Of a DNA stretch of 64,000 bases, positions 38,189 to 47,202 are shown piece after piece. Both the position numbers and the translations under genes were made by a program. The notes beneath the pieces are model-generated. The model saw only the letters and a program-made list of their open reading frames with translations. It was not told the DNA's origin and ran no database searches. Each line of letters opens with the position of its first letter. Within the stretch, counting starts at the first letter, position 1. This stretch comes from Brevibacterium sp. JSBI002 (GTDB taxonomy: Bacteria; Actinomycetota; Actinomycetes; Actinomycetales; Brevibacteriaceae), in the NCBI RefSeq assembly GCF_026013965.1, contig NZ_CP110341.1, positions 806,001 through 870,000 on the forward strand, read 5' to 3'.

Positions 38189-39217
38189 ATGTCAGTTCCG
38201 CACAGCCGCCGGGCCGTCATCGCCGGAGCGCTCGTCGCGCTCTCGCTCACCGCCACCGCCTGCGGGCAGGGATCCCAGGCCGCAGAGGAGTCCGGGTCCG
38301 CGAATTTCGAGACCGTGAAGATCAAGCACGCACTCGGTGAGGCGGTCATCGAGTCCGAGCCCGAGCGCGTCGTCACCCTCGGTCAGGGATCGACGGAGAC
38401 CGCGATCGCTTTGGGCAAGACTCCGGTCGGCATGGAGGAATACGCCTGGGGATCCGACGACACCGGCTACATGCCGTGGATCTACGAAGCTGTGAAGGAC
38501 AAGGGTGAGGAGCTGCCGGAGCAGTTCCAGGGCGATACCGAACTCGACGTCGAGGCCATCGCCGAGCTCGAACCCGACGTCATCCTCGCTCCCTGGTCCG
38601 GAATCACGGCCGAGCAGTACAAGCAGCTCGACGCCATCGCCCCGACCGTCGCCTACCCGAAGCAGCCGTGGACCATCGAATGGGATGAGCAGATCACCAC
38701 GATCGGCAAGGCGCTCGGTCAGGAGAAGGAATCCGAAGGGCTCGTCGACGACATCAAGACGCAGCTGAAAGAGGCGAAGCGAGAGGAGTACAAGGACCTC
38801 ACGTTCTCCTATATCTACAACTCCGGCCCCGGCACCCTCGGCGTCTTCTATCCCACCGAGCAGCGCGTGGCGATGGTCTCCGCGCTCGGACTGACTCCGG
38901 ACCCGGTCATCGAGGAGCTGAAGAAGGAGTACGACGAGCCGGGAACGGATTCTGCTCTCATCGGTCTGGAGAACGCGGACAAGCTCAACGACTCGGACCT
39001 CATCTTCACCTTCTACTCCGATGAGAAGAACAAGAAGGAGATCGAATCGCAGGGACTGTACGCGAACATTCCGGCCATCAAGTCCGGAGCCGTCGTGGCC
39101 TCGGAAGACCAGGCCTTCGTCACCGGATCCTCGATCATCAACCCGCTCACCGTCCCGTGGACGTTGGAGCGCTATGTGCCGATGATCGACAAGGCCGTGA
39201 AGAAGATCGACAAGTAA
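38189..39217 (+). CDS. Iron-siderophore ABC transporter substrate-binding lipoprotein
   Basis: 342 residues. Signal peptide with lipobox LTATAC (Cys about 27), then a FepB/FhuD-type fold: RVVTLGQGSTETAIALGKTP (about 65-84), ELDVEAIAELEPDVILAPWS (about 120-139) and GSSIINPLTVPWTLERYVP near the end. Captures a ferric siderophore outside the membrane. GAAAGGA precedes the ATG at 38189, and an iron box lies upstream. No permease genes are adjacent, so the importer partner is elsewhere. Confidence 0.93.
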   Translation: MSVPHSRRAVIAGALVALSLTATACGQGSQAAEESGSANFETVKIKHALGEAVIESEPERVVTLGQGSTETAIALGKTPVGMEEYAWGSDDTGYMPWIYEAVKDKGEELPEQFQGDTELDVEAIAELEPDVILAPWSGITAEQYKQLDAIAPTVAYPKQPWTIEWDEQITTIGKALGQEKESEGLVDDIKTQLKEAKREEYKDLTFSYIYNSGPGTLGVFYPTEQRVAMVSALGLTPDPVIEELKKEYDEPGTDSALIGLENADKLNDSDLIFTFYSDEKNKKEIESQGLYANIPAIKSGAVVASEDQAFVTGSSIINPLTVPWTLERYVPMIDKAVKKIDK

Positions 39218-39251
39218 GTCGACGGCGAGATACCGGCCGAATCAGGCAGGC

Positions 39252-39285
39252 AAGCTGGGCGCTCTCAATCGAGGGCGCTCAGCTT
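39252..39285. terminator. Hairpin at convergent gene ends
   Basis: AAGCTGGGCGC (39252-39262) pairs with GCGCTCAGCTT (39275-39285) with one G-T pair. It overlaps the last codons of the L,D-transpeptidase gene and follows the lipoprotein gene. Confidence 0.55.
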
Positions 39286-40764
39286 CTTCCATTCATCCCA
39301 GGAGTAGACCCAGTCCGAGATGTCGCTGTCGTTGGTCGACAGGCTCACATGTGAACCGGTGACCTCGACGGGATCACCGAAGATCGCGGAGTCGTAGTAC
39401 TGCTTCGCCCGTTCGGCAGTGAGGTTGATGCAGCCGTGCGAGACGTTCTGCGAGCCCTGGACGCCTGCCGACCACGGGGCGGCGTGGATGAATTCCCCGT
39501 TGTTGTGGATGCGCACGGCCCACTGGACATCGGTCTCGTAGCCCCACCGCTCGGAGGTCATCGTGTAGTCGGCGGCCTTCGACATCACCACATGCGTGCC
39601 GTTGTACGAGGGGGACTTCGGCGCGCCGAGGGAAGCCGGGAAGTCCATGACCTGCTTGCCGTCACGGGTGACGGTCATTCGATGTGTCTTCACGTTGGCC
39701 GTGGTGACCTGCTTGCGTCCGATCTCGAAGTCGAGGGTGAGATCGTTCTGGCCCACGCTGTTCTCACTGGTCGGCACGTCCTTGAGCGGAACGTCGACGG
39801 AGACCTTCGAATGAGCCGGCCAGAATTCCTTCGGACGGAAGTGCAGTCGTGACTGTGGGTCGTCATAGAGCCAGCCCCACGAGCCTTCGACTTTGCGCTC
39901 CTTGCCGTTCTCGTCGGTGACCTTGACTGAGAGGCGGCGTTCGACATCGTCACGGAAGTCCTCGGACACGGTGGAGCCGAAGTTGAGCATGATGGGGGCG
40001 GCGACGCCGACGGTCTGATCGTCTGCGAGCGTTGTGCGCACCGACATCGGTTGCCCGTCGCTGGCGCCGACGGCGATCGTCGCGTTGAGGTCGACTTCGT
40101 CGCCGTCGGCAGTGGTGGCGGTGGCTTTCACGGTGTATTCGCTGTCGGCGACGAGGCCGTAAGTCGAGATCCACGCGGCGGACTCATCCGGGGCGGAGAC
40201 CGCCTCGGCGTTGTTCTCTTTCTCTGAATCGCTGCCCTTCGACTCACCGTCGGTGGGCTCGGATTCGGTGGAGGTCGGTGTCGACGAACCGGCCTGGGCC
40301 TCCTCGTCGGACTCGAGTGCGGTGCCGGACGCATCGAAGAAGGTGCCGGGATCGTGCGCGATCCGGGGGTGGGCCTCCTCGGTGACGGAGATGTCACTGA
40401 GGTCGGCGTTCTCGACGGAGATGCCGATCCGCTGGCCGGCTTCCAGGTCGATCTCGTCGCCGGATTCGGTCACTTCGCCGAAGTCCTCGGCGCCGGGCAG
40501 CGACGTGGCCGCATCGGTGGACTGGCTCGGTTCAGCAGTGGAAGTTGCACCGTCGCTGGGCTCCGCGGTCGGCGTCGATTCGGACGCGGATTCTGCGGCC
40601 TCGGTGGTGATGGCTCCGACGCGGAATACGGGATCCGCGGCTGCCTCGGCGGTCTTGTTCGCGCCGTTGCGGGTCGCGTCGGGATCGTCGCTCGACGGCG
40701 TGCACGCCGTGAGCAGGGCCAGTGCCGAGAGGGCGGCAATGGCCCCTTGGATCTTCGTGGACAA
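39265..40764 (-). CDS. L,D-transpeptidase lipoprotein with Ig-like domains (LdtMt2 type)
   Basis: 499 residues from the TTG at 40764 (GAGG upstream). Lipobox LLTAC (Cys about 20), a Ser/Glu/Asp/Thr-rich stretch to about 200, two Ig-like modules, then a YkuD catalytic domain with NVSHGCINLTAERAKQYYD (about 456, Cys nucleophile). Makes 3-3 crosslinks in peptidoglycan or anchors proteins, outside the membrane. The acidic linker is longer than in mycobacterial LdtMt2. Confidence 0.93.
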   Translation of the reverse strand: MSTKIQGAIAALSALALLTACTPSSDDPDATRNGANKTAEAAADPVFRVGAITTEAAESASESTPTAEPSDGATSTAEPSQSTDAATSLPGAEDFGEVTESGDEIDLEAGQRIGISVENADLSDISVTEEAHPRIAHDPGTFFDASGTALESDEEAQAGSSTPTSTESEPTDGESKGSDSEKENNAEAVSAPDESAAWISTYGLVADSEYTVKATATTADGDEVDLNATIAVGASDGQPMSVRTTLADDQTVGVAAPIMLNFGSTVSEDFRDDVERRLSVKVTDENGKERKVEGSWGWLYDDPQSRLHFRPKEFWPAHSKVSVDVPLKDVPTSENSVGQNDLTLDFEIGRKQVTTANVKTHRMTVTRDGKQVMDFPASLGAPKSPSYNGTHVVMSKAADYTMTSERWGYETDVQWAVRIHNNGEFIHAAPWSAGVQGSQNVSHGCINLTAERAKQYYDSAIFGDPVEVTGSHVSLSTNDSDISDWVYSWDEWKKLSALD

Positions 40765-40948
40765 CAGGGAAACCTCGTTAAAACACAGGGATGAGAACTG
40801 CGAATAATGGTAATGAAGCAAAATCACGAAAGTATTAACGATTTCGCTTTGCGGCCCCGATTTCGGCGCCAGAAGCGCAGCGTGGGTAGAGCTGACCTGG
40901 GCAGACGGGGATAAGGGGAGTTGTGGAATTGTGATGTTAGGGAATAGA

Positions 40949-41036
40949 GGACTCCCCGTGCACCCGACAGAGCTCGCTTACCCTTGCTGCCTTCCGGCCC
41001 TGGGGGAGTTCACAAGATGACGCCGCACGGGGAGCC
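40949..41036 (-). ncRNA. ffs: Small signal recognition particle RNA (4.5S type)
   Basis: On the minus strand the sequence has the conserved SRP apical core CCGGAAGGCAGCAAGGG within a hairpin. The ends GGCTCCCCGTGC and GCACGGGGAGTCC pair to close the molecule. Length about 88 bases, usual for bacterial small SRP RNA. It partners Ffh for co-translational membrane targeting. The flanks 40765-40948 and 41037-41092 show nothing else. Confidence 0.92.
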
Positions 41037-41092
41037 GTGAATCAGTCTAGTCGAGAGCGGCACTCGGTCCAAAATGCCGTCCACCGCATCGG

Positions 41093-42358
41093 TCAACGCA
41101 GCTGCCGCGCCTTGTCTTCGAGGACGGCGCGTTCGCGGTCGTTCGTCGCCAGCTTTGCTGCGCGGAGGAGTTCGTCGCGGGCCTCCGCAACGTCGCCGAG
41201 GCGGGCCAGAAGCTCTCCGCGGACGCTGGGTATGAGGTGGCAGCGGGAAAGCACGCCGGATTCGGCGATGGCATCGACTCTCTCGAGCCCGGCGGCCGGC
41301 CCCCTGGCCTCGGCGATGGCGATCGCCTGATTGAGATCGGTGATTGCTGAGGGCCTGATGCTGCCGAGGTCGCCGTAGAGGGCGACGATGCGCTCCCAGT
41401 CGGTGTCGGCGATGGTGCGGGCGGAGGCGTGTACCGCAGCGATCTGGGCCTGGATCGTGTACGTTCCACGGGCCTCGCGCAGATCTGTCGACCGGTTGAG
41501 TGAAGCGTGCCCGAGGCGGATGAGGCTGCGGTCCCACCGGGTCCGATCCTGGTCGGCGAGCAGGACCGGAGCCCCGGTTCGATCGAGCCGGGCGGGGAAG
41601 CGAGAGGCAGTGAAAGCCATGAGTGCGACGAGACCGTGGACTTCGGGTTCGTGGGGGAGGAGCCCGGCGGCCACGCGAGCGAGGCGGAGGGCGTCGAGAG
41701 CGCGCTCGGGCCGCATCCAATCGGAGCCGGACGTGGCGACGTGGCGTTCGGAGAACATGAGGTAGAGGGACCCGAGGACTCCGCTGAGGCGGTCGCCCCA
41801 TTCGTTCGCAGGTGGGAGTTCGAAGCGGACCTCGGCCTTCGCAAGCACCTTCTTCGCCCGGACGATGCGCTGTTGGACGGTCGGGATTGGCAGGAGGAAT
41901 GCACGGGCGATCTGCTCCGTCGTCATTCCGCCGACGACGCGCAGAGTCAGCGCCAGCTGCGCCTCGCGGGCGAGTGCGGGGTGGGCGGAGATGAAGAGGA
42001 GGCGGAGCACGTCGTCATCGATCGTGTCCGGATCCCACGGCAGGTCGGCACCGGCCGTGGCTGGGTCGGGGATCTCGGTCGGTCGAGGTCCGGGGCGTGA
42101 GCTGCCCGCCGTCGAGGCGGCTGCGGCCGTCCCGACGCTCCCGGTGGTGGCGAGGAGGTCACGGCCGAGGTCCGCGACGCGGTCGTCGAAACGGTCCCGT
42201 CTGCGCCAATGGTCGATCGCCTTCCGCTTAGCCGCGGTCGTCAGCCAGGCCGCAGGGTTGCGGGGAGAGCCGGACTCCGGCCAGGTACGCAGCGCGTCGG
42301 CGAAGGCTTCCTGGGCGAAGTCCTCGGCGAGGGCGAAATCGCCGACATAGCAGGTCAC
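41093..42358 (-). CDS. ECF42-type RNA polymerase sigma factor
   Basis: 421 residues from the GTG at 42358. Region 2: FALAEDFAQEAFADALRTWP and AKRKAIDHWRRRD; region 4: GGMTTEQIARAFLLPIPTVQQRI; then a long DUF6596/TPR-like C-terminus (about 180-420) as in ECF42 factors. Homology extends upstream of the GTG in frame (VEATWRIEAARIIAAV), but no ATG, GTG or TTG is available before an in-frame TGA, so the true start is unresolved. Partner of the YCII gene just upstream. Confidence 0.9.
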   Translation of the reverse strand: MTCYVGDFALAEDFAQEAFADALRTWPESGSPRNPAAWLTTAAKRKAIDHWRRRDRFDDRVADLGRDLLATTGSVGTAAAASTAGSSRPGPRPTEIPDPATAGADLPWDPDTIDDDVLRLLFISAHPALAREAQLALTLRVVGGMTTEQIARAFLLPIPTVQQRIVRAKKVLAKAEVRFELPPANEWGDRLSGVLGSLYLMFSERHVATSGSDWMRPERALDALRLARVAAGLLPHEPEVHGLVALMAFTASRFPARLDRTGAPVLLADQDRTRWDRSLIRLGHASLNRSTDLREARGTYTIQAQIAAVHASARTIADTDWERIVALYGDLGSIRPSAITDLNQAIAIAEARGPAAGLERVDAIAESGVLSRCHLIPSVRGELLARLGDVAEARDELLRAAKLATNDRERAVLEDKARQLR

Positions 42359-42476
42359 GGCAGCGATGATCCGTGCCGCCTCGATTCGCCACGTCGCTTC
42401 GACGGTCCGCCGCGCCGATTCGAACCCGCCCTGGTGGGCGGGTCCGTCTCGGGTCGGCGTGCCGCCTCGGCGAGGT

Positions 42477-42908
42477 TCAGCCGCGGCTGGTCTTCAGCTT
42501 GCCTTGGTCGATCCATTCCTGTTCTTTCTGGATCCACTCGTTGTCCTGTGGGAAGTCGTCGGTGTCGTTGATACGGCGGACCTCCAATTGGGAGCCGGGG
42601 CCGAGCGGTGCGCGCTTGGCCCACTCGATCGCCTCCTCCTTGGTCGAGACGTCGACGACCCAGAAGCCGTTGAAGAGTTCACGCAGCTCGCCGTAGGGGC
42701 CGTCGGTGACGACCGGGTCGTCGTCGGAGAAGTCGACGACGGACCCTTCTTCGGCATCGGCGAGTCCGGCGCCGTCGGCCAGTACCCCGGCGTCGACCAT
42801 CGACTCGTTGTAGGCGCCCATGGCGGCGATGACTTCGTTGAAATCGGTGCTCTCAAAATTCTCGACGGCTCGCTGATCGACTGCGCGCATGATGAGCATG
42901 TATTTCAT
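42477..42908 (-). CDS. YCII-related DGPF-type protein (ECF42 partner)
   Basis: 143 residues. The DGPF signature appears as VVTDGPYGELRELFNGFWVV (about 75-94) within a ferredoxin-like YCII fold. Such small proteins are the standard neighbours of ECF42 sigma factors; their role, possibly in response to stress or modified compounds, is not settled. GAGGAG precedes the ATG at 42908. Transcribed with the sigma gene from the promoter at 42971-42997. Confidence 0.88.
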   Translation of the reverse strand: MKYMLIMRAVDQRAVENFESTDFNEVIAAMGAYNESMVDAGVLADGAGLADAEEGSVVDFSDDDPVVTDGPYGELRELFNGFWVVDVSTKEEAIEWAKRAPLGPGSQLEVRRINDTDDFPQDNEWIQKEQEWIDQGKLKTSRG

Positions 42909-42970
42909 GATGACTCCTCGGTCATTCGTGATCGGCGGAAAGCCTCGGTCGAGACCTTCTCATGCACTCC

Positions 42971-42997
42971 GTCGGACAAGACTATGCAGGATCGACT
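42971..42997 (-). promoter_or_regulatory. ECF42-type promoter AGTCGA-N17-CGAC
   Basis: On the minus strand, -35 AGTCGA (42997-42992), 17 bases, -10 CGAC (42974-42971), 62 bases before the YCII start. It parallels the promoter of the second pair at 47121. Confidence 0.6.
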
Positions 42998-43122
42998 GGC
43001 TGGTGAATGTTTTTCGCAGAACTCATAGAGAAGTGGGATTGTTACCCTTGCCGAAGTGGGATCGTTCACACTCGGTCACCGCGATTTCGCATTGTCGTCA
43101 TGACTCGGATAAGCTGATCCGC

Positions 43123-43210
43123 GGAGGATTCGCCTAGTGGCCTATGGCGCTCGCCTGGAACGCGGGTTGGGTTAACGCCCTCAGGGGTTCGAATCCCCTA
43201 TCCTCCGCCA
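43123..43210 (+). tRNA. tRNA-Ser (anticodon GGA)
   Basis: Acceptor arms GGAGGAT and ATCCTCC, discriminator G and encoded CCA (43208-43210). The anticodon loop CTGGAAC sits in stem CTCGC/GCGGG, giving GGA. A long variable arm and the T-arm AGGGGTTCGAATCCCCT fit a class II serine tRNA. TAAGCT at 43110-43115 could be the -10 box. Confidence 0.95.
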
Positions 43211-43213
43211 CGG

Positions 43214-43249
43214 AAGTCCCGGTCTCGCAGTCAATGCGGGCCGGGATTT
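43214..43249 (+). terminator. Hairpin after tRNA-Ser
   Basis: AAGTCCCGG (43214-43222) pairs with CCGGGATTT (43241-43249), inner CGCA with TGCG, just past the tRNA 3' end. Confidence 0.6.
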
Positions 43250-43363
43250 CGTCGATTCACCGATTCCGGGGCACTGCCGCGGGAACGCAAATCAGATGAC
43301 GGTTCGTGGCGAAGTGAGTCATTGTGACGGCGTGCGTCGGTCCGCGAGATCTGTCCGCCACGT

Positions 43364-43750
43364 GTGGTCTGCGTCTCAGTAGTCTGGCACGGCACACCTG
43401 CACACATCACGAGCGACCTAAGGGCCGACGCCGAGGCGGTCGAAGGGTTCCGCAAGTCCGTGCAGCAGGCCGGAGCCTCGACTCACGATAAGAAGGGCAT
43501 GTGGGCGGACTCGAGCTTCGAAGACCTCGTCCAGTACGACGACGGCTTCCGCACCCAGCTCATCGGCACCCCCGAGCAGGTCGCCGACCGCATCATCGAA
43601 TACAAGAAGATCGGCGTCGACCTCATTCTCATCGGCTTCCTCCACTTCCAGGAGGAACTCGAGGCGTTCGGCAAGTCCGTCATTCCGATCGTGCGCGAGA
43701 AGGAAGCCGAACTCGTCAACAGGGGACTGCTCACCCCTGCCGGAGTCTGA
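43364..43750 (+). pseudogene. C-terminal remnant of an SfnG/SsuD-like flavin monooxygenase
   Basis: Only the last ~105 residues of a luciferase-like monooxygenase remain, closest by eye to dimethylsulfone monooxygenase SfnG: FEDLVQYDDGFRTQLIGTPE, QVADRIIEYKKIGVDLILIG and FLHFQEELEAFGKSVIPIVR. The N-terminal two thirds with the flavin site are absent. Homology begins near 43427; upstream sequence to the tRNA (43250-43426) matches nothing recognised. Probably debris at a tRNA-adjacent breakpoint. Confidence 0.8.
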
Positions 43751-43769
43751 GTCAGCCAGTCGGTTTCCC

Positions 43770-45344
43770 TCAGGCCACGCTGAATGACGCGGACTTGAGC
43801 TTCAGCTTCGTCCGCAGCTGATCGCCGGTGAGGCTCGCGGTCTTCCCCTTCACCGAGGTGGCTTTCACCGTCTTCACCAGACCTGAGCCGGTCTTCGCCA
43901 CCGCCACAGACCGCACATCGGCCAGCCCGAAGGCCCGTGCCATGTCGGCCTGCTTGGCCGTCACTGACCACGAGGCGTTCGGGTTCTGCGCGGAGGCATA
44001 CTTCGACGGAGAGTCATCGACCGAGACCAGGTAGGGCACGGCCGACCCCCATACCTCGGCAGCCGCATGCGTCTTCGACCCGGCCGACGACGAGTAGACA
44101 GCATCGATGAGCCCGCCCTTGTAGGTGATGAGGCGCGCCGACCTCACCGTCGACCCGCTCGTGGTCTGTGTCGCGGCCACGGCCTTGCGCCATGGACCGG
44201 AATCGCCTGCATTCTCATGAGTCCACCCGAGGAAACGCTGCGAGGCCACCTCGTCATAGACGTTGCACCCGCAGGCCGGCTTCACCGCACCGAGATTGCG
44301 GTAGGCGTAGGTGCGCGAAGCGATGGCCTGAGAGCGCAGGGCCTCGGACTGCCACGACGCCGGCATCTCGGCGATGCCCGGCAGATATTCCTTGTTGAGA
44401 CCCACCACGTTGATGACGTTGAGCGAGCTCTTCAGCTGACCGATCTCGAGCCGTCCGTGTCGGTAGGTGCCGGTCGCCCCGTTCTGGGCACCGCTGACCG
44501 ACACCGTCGTCGCCGACGAACTCTTCCAATATCGGGTGCCCTGCCATTCGAGGGTGAGCTTCGACCCCGAATAGCTCTTCGACCCGACGGTCGCCTTGAC
44601 CGAACCGGATGACGTCCGTTCGATCGTGACCTTCGAGCCCGATTCGATGGTCTTCGACCCGACCTTGACCCGCAGACGGCCGGACCGCGGAGTGACCGTC
44701 ACGGACTTCTTACCGGTCAGCAGCTGCACCTTGAGACTGGCGTCGGCGTTCTTCGACATCGTCGTGACCTTGGCACCCGTGTAGTAGTGTTGCAGGATCT
44801 GCGTCGACGACTTTCCGGCTGTCGCCATTCCGCGCGCTCCGTACTGGCTCATCCCGACCCCATGGCCGAAGCCTGACCCCTTGATCGTGAACGACGAGGG
44901 CGCCTTCGTCAGCGTCACCTTCGCCCCGGACTTCGCCGTCCACATGATCTTTCCGTTTTGGAACTTCTGCCGGGTCTCGGATCCGGAACGGTACTCATTG
45001 CTCGTCGGATAGCCGAGCGGACCGCGTTCCCACCCCGACTTCTTCCATGCTGTGCGGATCGCACCCAGAGTCGCATGGGCGCCGGTGGCCTTCGTCCAAT
45101 GGATGCTGCCGTGCTTGAACGACTGATAGCAGCCCTTCTGGATCAGCGTGCACCGCTGCGGGCCGACCGCTGGGCCGAGCTTGCCGGAATTCCCACCGAG
45201 CGATCTGTGCATCGTCCCGATCGCACCCGAAGTCGCATAGGCAGCATGTGCCGGAGGCGGTGTGGAGCAGAGAATGAGAAGGAACCCGATGAGCAGTGCC
45301 GCGAGGGCAGGAGTCGTCGCCTTGACGGACGGGGAAGCTGGCAT
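43770..45344 (-). CDS. Secreted SpoIID/LytB-domain protein with LGFP repeats
   Basis: 524 residues. N-terminal signal peptide (hydrophobic about 13-30, ending near AHAAY). LGFP-type repeats at about 45-125 (GWERGPLGYPTSNEYRSG), which bind the cell wall. Then a SpoIID-like domain with GFGHGVGMSQYGARGMA (about 155), YLPGIAEMPASWQSEALRSQ (about 315-334) and RTYAYRN. In non-sporing actinobacteria these proteins act on or stimulate peptidoglycan hydrolysis. Probably leaderless. Confidence 0.9.
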   Translation of the reverse strand: MPASPSVKATTPALAALLIGFLLILCSTPPPAHAAYATSGAIGTMHRSLGGNSGKLGPAVGPQRCTLIQKGCYQSFKHGSIHWTKATGAHATLGAIRTAWKKSGWERGPLGYPTSNEYRSGSETRQKFQNGKIMWTAKSGAKVTLTKAPSSFTIKGSGFGHGVGMSQYGARGMATAGKSSTQILQHYYTGAKVTTMSKNADASLKVQLLTGKKSVTVTPRSGRLRVKVGSKTIESGSKVTIERTSSGSVKATVGSKSYSGSKLTLEWQGTRYWKSSSATTVSVSGAQNGATGTYRHGRLEIGQLKSSLNVINVVGLNKEYLPGIAEMPASWQSEALRSQAIASRTYAYRNLGAVKPACGCNVYDEVASQRFLGWTHENAGDSGPWRKAVAATQTTSGSTVRSARLITYKGGLIDAVYSSSAGSKTHAAAEVWGSAVPYLVSVDDSPSKYASAQNPNASWSVTAKQADMARAFGLADVRSVAVAKTGSGLVKTVKATSVKGKTASLTGDQLRTKLKLKSASFSVA

Positions 45345-45350
45345 GAGTAG

Positions 45351-45356
45351 ATCATA
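45351..45356 (-). promoter_or_regulatory. Candidate -10 box TATGAT (minus strand)
   Basis: Six bases before the ATG at 45344; no SD. Confidence 0.5.
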
Positions 45357-45389
45357 AGCGCGGCTGTCAAGACCCCAGGTGACGAACAG

Positions 45390-45425
45390 AAGAACTCCCC
45401 GGAACGATCGTTCCGGGGAGTTCTT
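45390..45425 (-). terminator. 16-bp palindromic hairpin after the DJ-1 gene
   Basis: Arms 45390-45405 and 45410-45425 around GATC; lies downstream of the DJ-1 stop (minus strand) and ends in TTCTT on the opposite strand. Confidence 0.75.
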
Positions 45426-45468
45426 CGCCGAGGTGGTTCCGCCTCGGCGAAAGAGGCATCGTTCCAGG

Positions 45469-46002
45469 TCAGCTGAACTTATCAGCGATTGCCTTGTTGA
45501 AGGCGTCGAGGTCGTCGGGGCTGCGGGAGGTAATGAGGTTGCCGTCGACGACCACCTCGGTGTCGGCCCAGTCGGCGCCGGCGTTGATGAGGTCGGTCTT
45601 CGTCGAGATGAAGGACGTCAGCTTCCGTCCCTTGGCGACTCCCGCCTCGGCGAGGATCCACGGCGCATGGCAGATGGCCGCGACCGGTTTGTCGGCGGCG
45701 AAGAACGCCTTGACGAGGTTGACGGCGTCCTCATTCAGACGCAGGGCATCGGAGTTGAGGGTGCCGCCGGGCAGAACGAGGGCGTCGAAGTCATCGACCG
45801 AGGCCTCGGCGACGGGAACGTCGACGTCGAAGGTCTTCGCGTGCTCCCAATCGCCTTCCATCGCCTGCAGAGTCCCCTCTGAGGGGGAGACGATGACGGT
45901 CGTCGCCCCGGCCTCGTCGAGAGCGGTGCGGGGACTGGTGAGTTCGATCTGCTCGACGCCGCTGGTGAGGAGGAATGCGATCTTCTTGTCAGAGAGTGCC
46001 AT
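45469..46002 (-). CDS. DJ-1/PfpI family protein (type 1 glutamine amidotransferase-like)
   Basis: 177 residues. The nucleophile elbow is AAICHAPWILAEAG (about 102-115) with Cys followed by His, as in PfpI/YhbO deglycase-like proteins; the conserved Glu is in GVEQIELTSPR (about 15-25), and DALVLPGGTLNSDALR is typical. Proposed roles are glyoxal/methylglyoxal deglycation or stress protection. ATG 46002 with AAGGAG upstream. The 238-base gap to 46240 shows no gene. Confidence 0.92.
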   Translation of the reverse strand: MALSDKKIAFLLTSGVEQIELTSPRTALDEAGATTVIVSPSEGTLQAMEGDWEHAKTFDVDVPVAEASVDDFDALVLPGGTLNSDALRLNEDAVNLVKAFFAADKPVAAICHAPWILAEAGVAKGRKLTSFISTKTDLINAGADWADTEVVVDGNLITSRSPDDLDAFNKAIADKFS

Positions 46003-46240
46003 GATGGTGCTCCTTGTCAGTTGTGATCTGTGAGGTTGTCGAATCTGACATGGGCCCGGCTGGCCGGAACGTCGGGGCCGACGTGCGGTCGGACCGACAC
46101 CCATACTCGGCTCAACAACGAAGACTACAGATTTGTTCCAGACCGCGACGAACGCATTCCCCTGGCCGAGGTGACCAGGGGAGTGCGAGTCGGGGATACG
46201 AGACGCTCGAGGGGTACGTTTCGTAGGCCCGGCGGGCGGC

Positions 46241-46927
46241 TCAGATGTTCGGGAACTCGAGGCTGTAGCCGATTCCGGACTGCGAGGCCGAGGTGATCTT
46301 CACAGTGCCGTAGTGATTCTTGCCGGCAGCGGTGACGGTGCAGTTCTGCGATCCGTTGTGGGAGAAGATCCGCAGGTCGGAATAGCAGTCGACGGTGTCG
46401 ACCGTGGTGCCCTGCTTGGCGTAGGCGTTCTTGATGTCCGCCTCGAGAACGTCGGCGGGGATCTTGCCGTTGCCGTCGGCGTCGAGTTCGACTCCGTCTT
46501 CGCCGATCCGCGGGCCCTGGTAGCCGTTGTCGGTCGTGCTGCTCGACGACGATGATCCGCTCGAGGACGACGATCCGGTCGACGACGAGCCGTTCGAGGC
46601 GGAGGAGTCACTCGCCGAGGAGGCGCTGGACGAATCCGTGGATCCGCCGCTGCCGGTGGTGCCGCTGTCCGTCGTGCCGCTATCGCTCGTGCCGGACGAA
46701 CCCGAACCGGCGGAGTCCGAGGTGGAGCCCGAATCCGAAGCCGGTTCTTCGGCCGTCGTCTCGGTGTCCTCGGCCTGCTGCGCCTGCTGGCCGTCCTGCT
46801 CCTGGCCCTGTTCCTGCCCCTGGCCCTCCGGGCCGAAGGTGATGTTCATATCGCAGGCCGAGAGTGTCAGGGTCGCGGCGACGGCTCCGGCAACGGTGAT
46901 GGTCTTGAGAAGTGTCTGTGCATTCAT
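46241..46927 (-). CDS. DUF4333 lipoprotein with a Ser-rich linker
   Basis: 228 residues. Lipobox LTLSAC (Cys about 25), then Gln/Glu-rich and Ser/Gly/Thr-rich low-complexity sequence (about 33-125) and a compact C-terminal DUF4333 domain (about 150-228) with two Cys (TVDCYSDL and SQNCTVT) likely joined. An exported, membrane-anchored protein of unknown role. AGGAG precedes the ATG. Confidence 0.82.
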   Translation of the reverse strand: MNAQTLLKTITVAGAVAATLTLSACDMNITFGPEGQGQEQGQEQDGQQAQQAEDTETTAEEPASDSGSTSDSAGSGSSGTSDSGTTDSGTTGSGGSTDSSSASSASDSSASNGSSSTGSSSSSGSSSSSSTTDNGYQGPRIGEDGVELDADGNGKIPADVLEADIKNAYAKQGTTVDTVDCYSDLRIFSHNGSQNCTVTAAGKNHYGTVKITSASQSGIGYSLEFPNI

Positions 46928-47120
46928 GATCTGCTCCTGGTCTCGTGTGCAAAAGGCTGACGGTGTTTCGTACAAGACAAGCCTCTCAGCGCGGAGCCGT
47001 GACCTGGGCCGATTCGTGTTCGGATCCGGTGACGCATGTTCCAGGACGGACACATGGGCCTATTCTGGGACTGTGTTCGATGACCGGAGCCGAAGAGGAA
47101 CGAGAAAACTTCGCCGCCGA

Positions 47121-47147
47121 TGTCGAGAACACGAGTCCGGCTGCGTC
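47121..47147 (+). promoter_or_regulatory. ECF42-type promoter TGTCGA-N17-CGTC
   Basis: -35 TGTCGA (47121-47126), 17 bases, -10 CGTC (47144-47147), 56 bases before the YCII start; matches the ECF42 consensus TGTCGA / CG(A/T)C recalled from Streptomyces. The rest of 46928-47202 holds the divergent DUF4333 promoter. Confidence 0.7.
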
Positions 47148-47202
47148 CCAGACATGTCAGCGAGCACATCCCGTGCGAGCGGCACGAGACAAGGAGACCA
47201 TC

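Noticed and set aside
42400-42420. GGTTCGAATC resembling a tRNA T-loop
   Set aside because: Lies inside the sigma-factor coding frame and has no acceptor or anticodon arms.
43123-43210. tRNA-Ser as an active integration site with an island
   Set aside because: No integrase and no second copy of the tRNA 3' end were seen in the window.
46500-46800. Repetitive Ser/Gly/Thr-coding stretch as a DNA repeat or CRISPR
   Set aside because: It is the low-complexity linker of the DUF4333 lipoprotein; no regular spacing.
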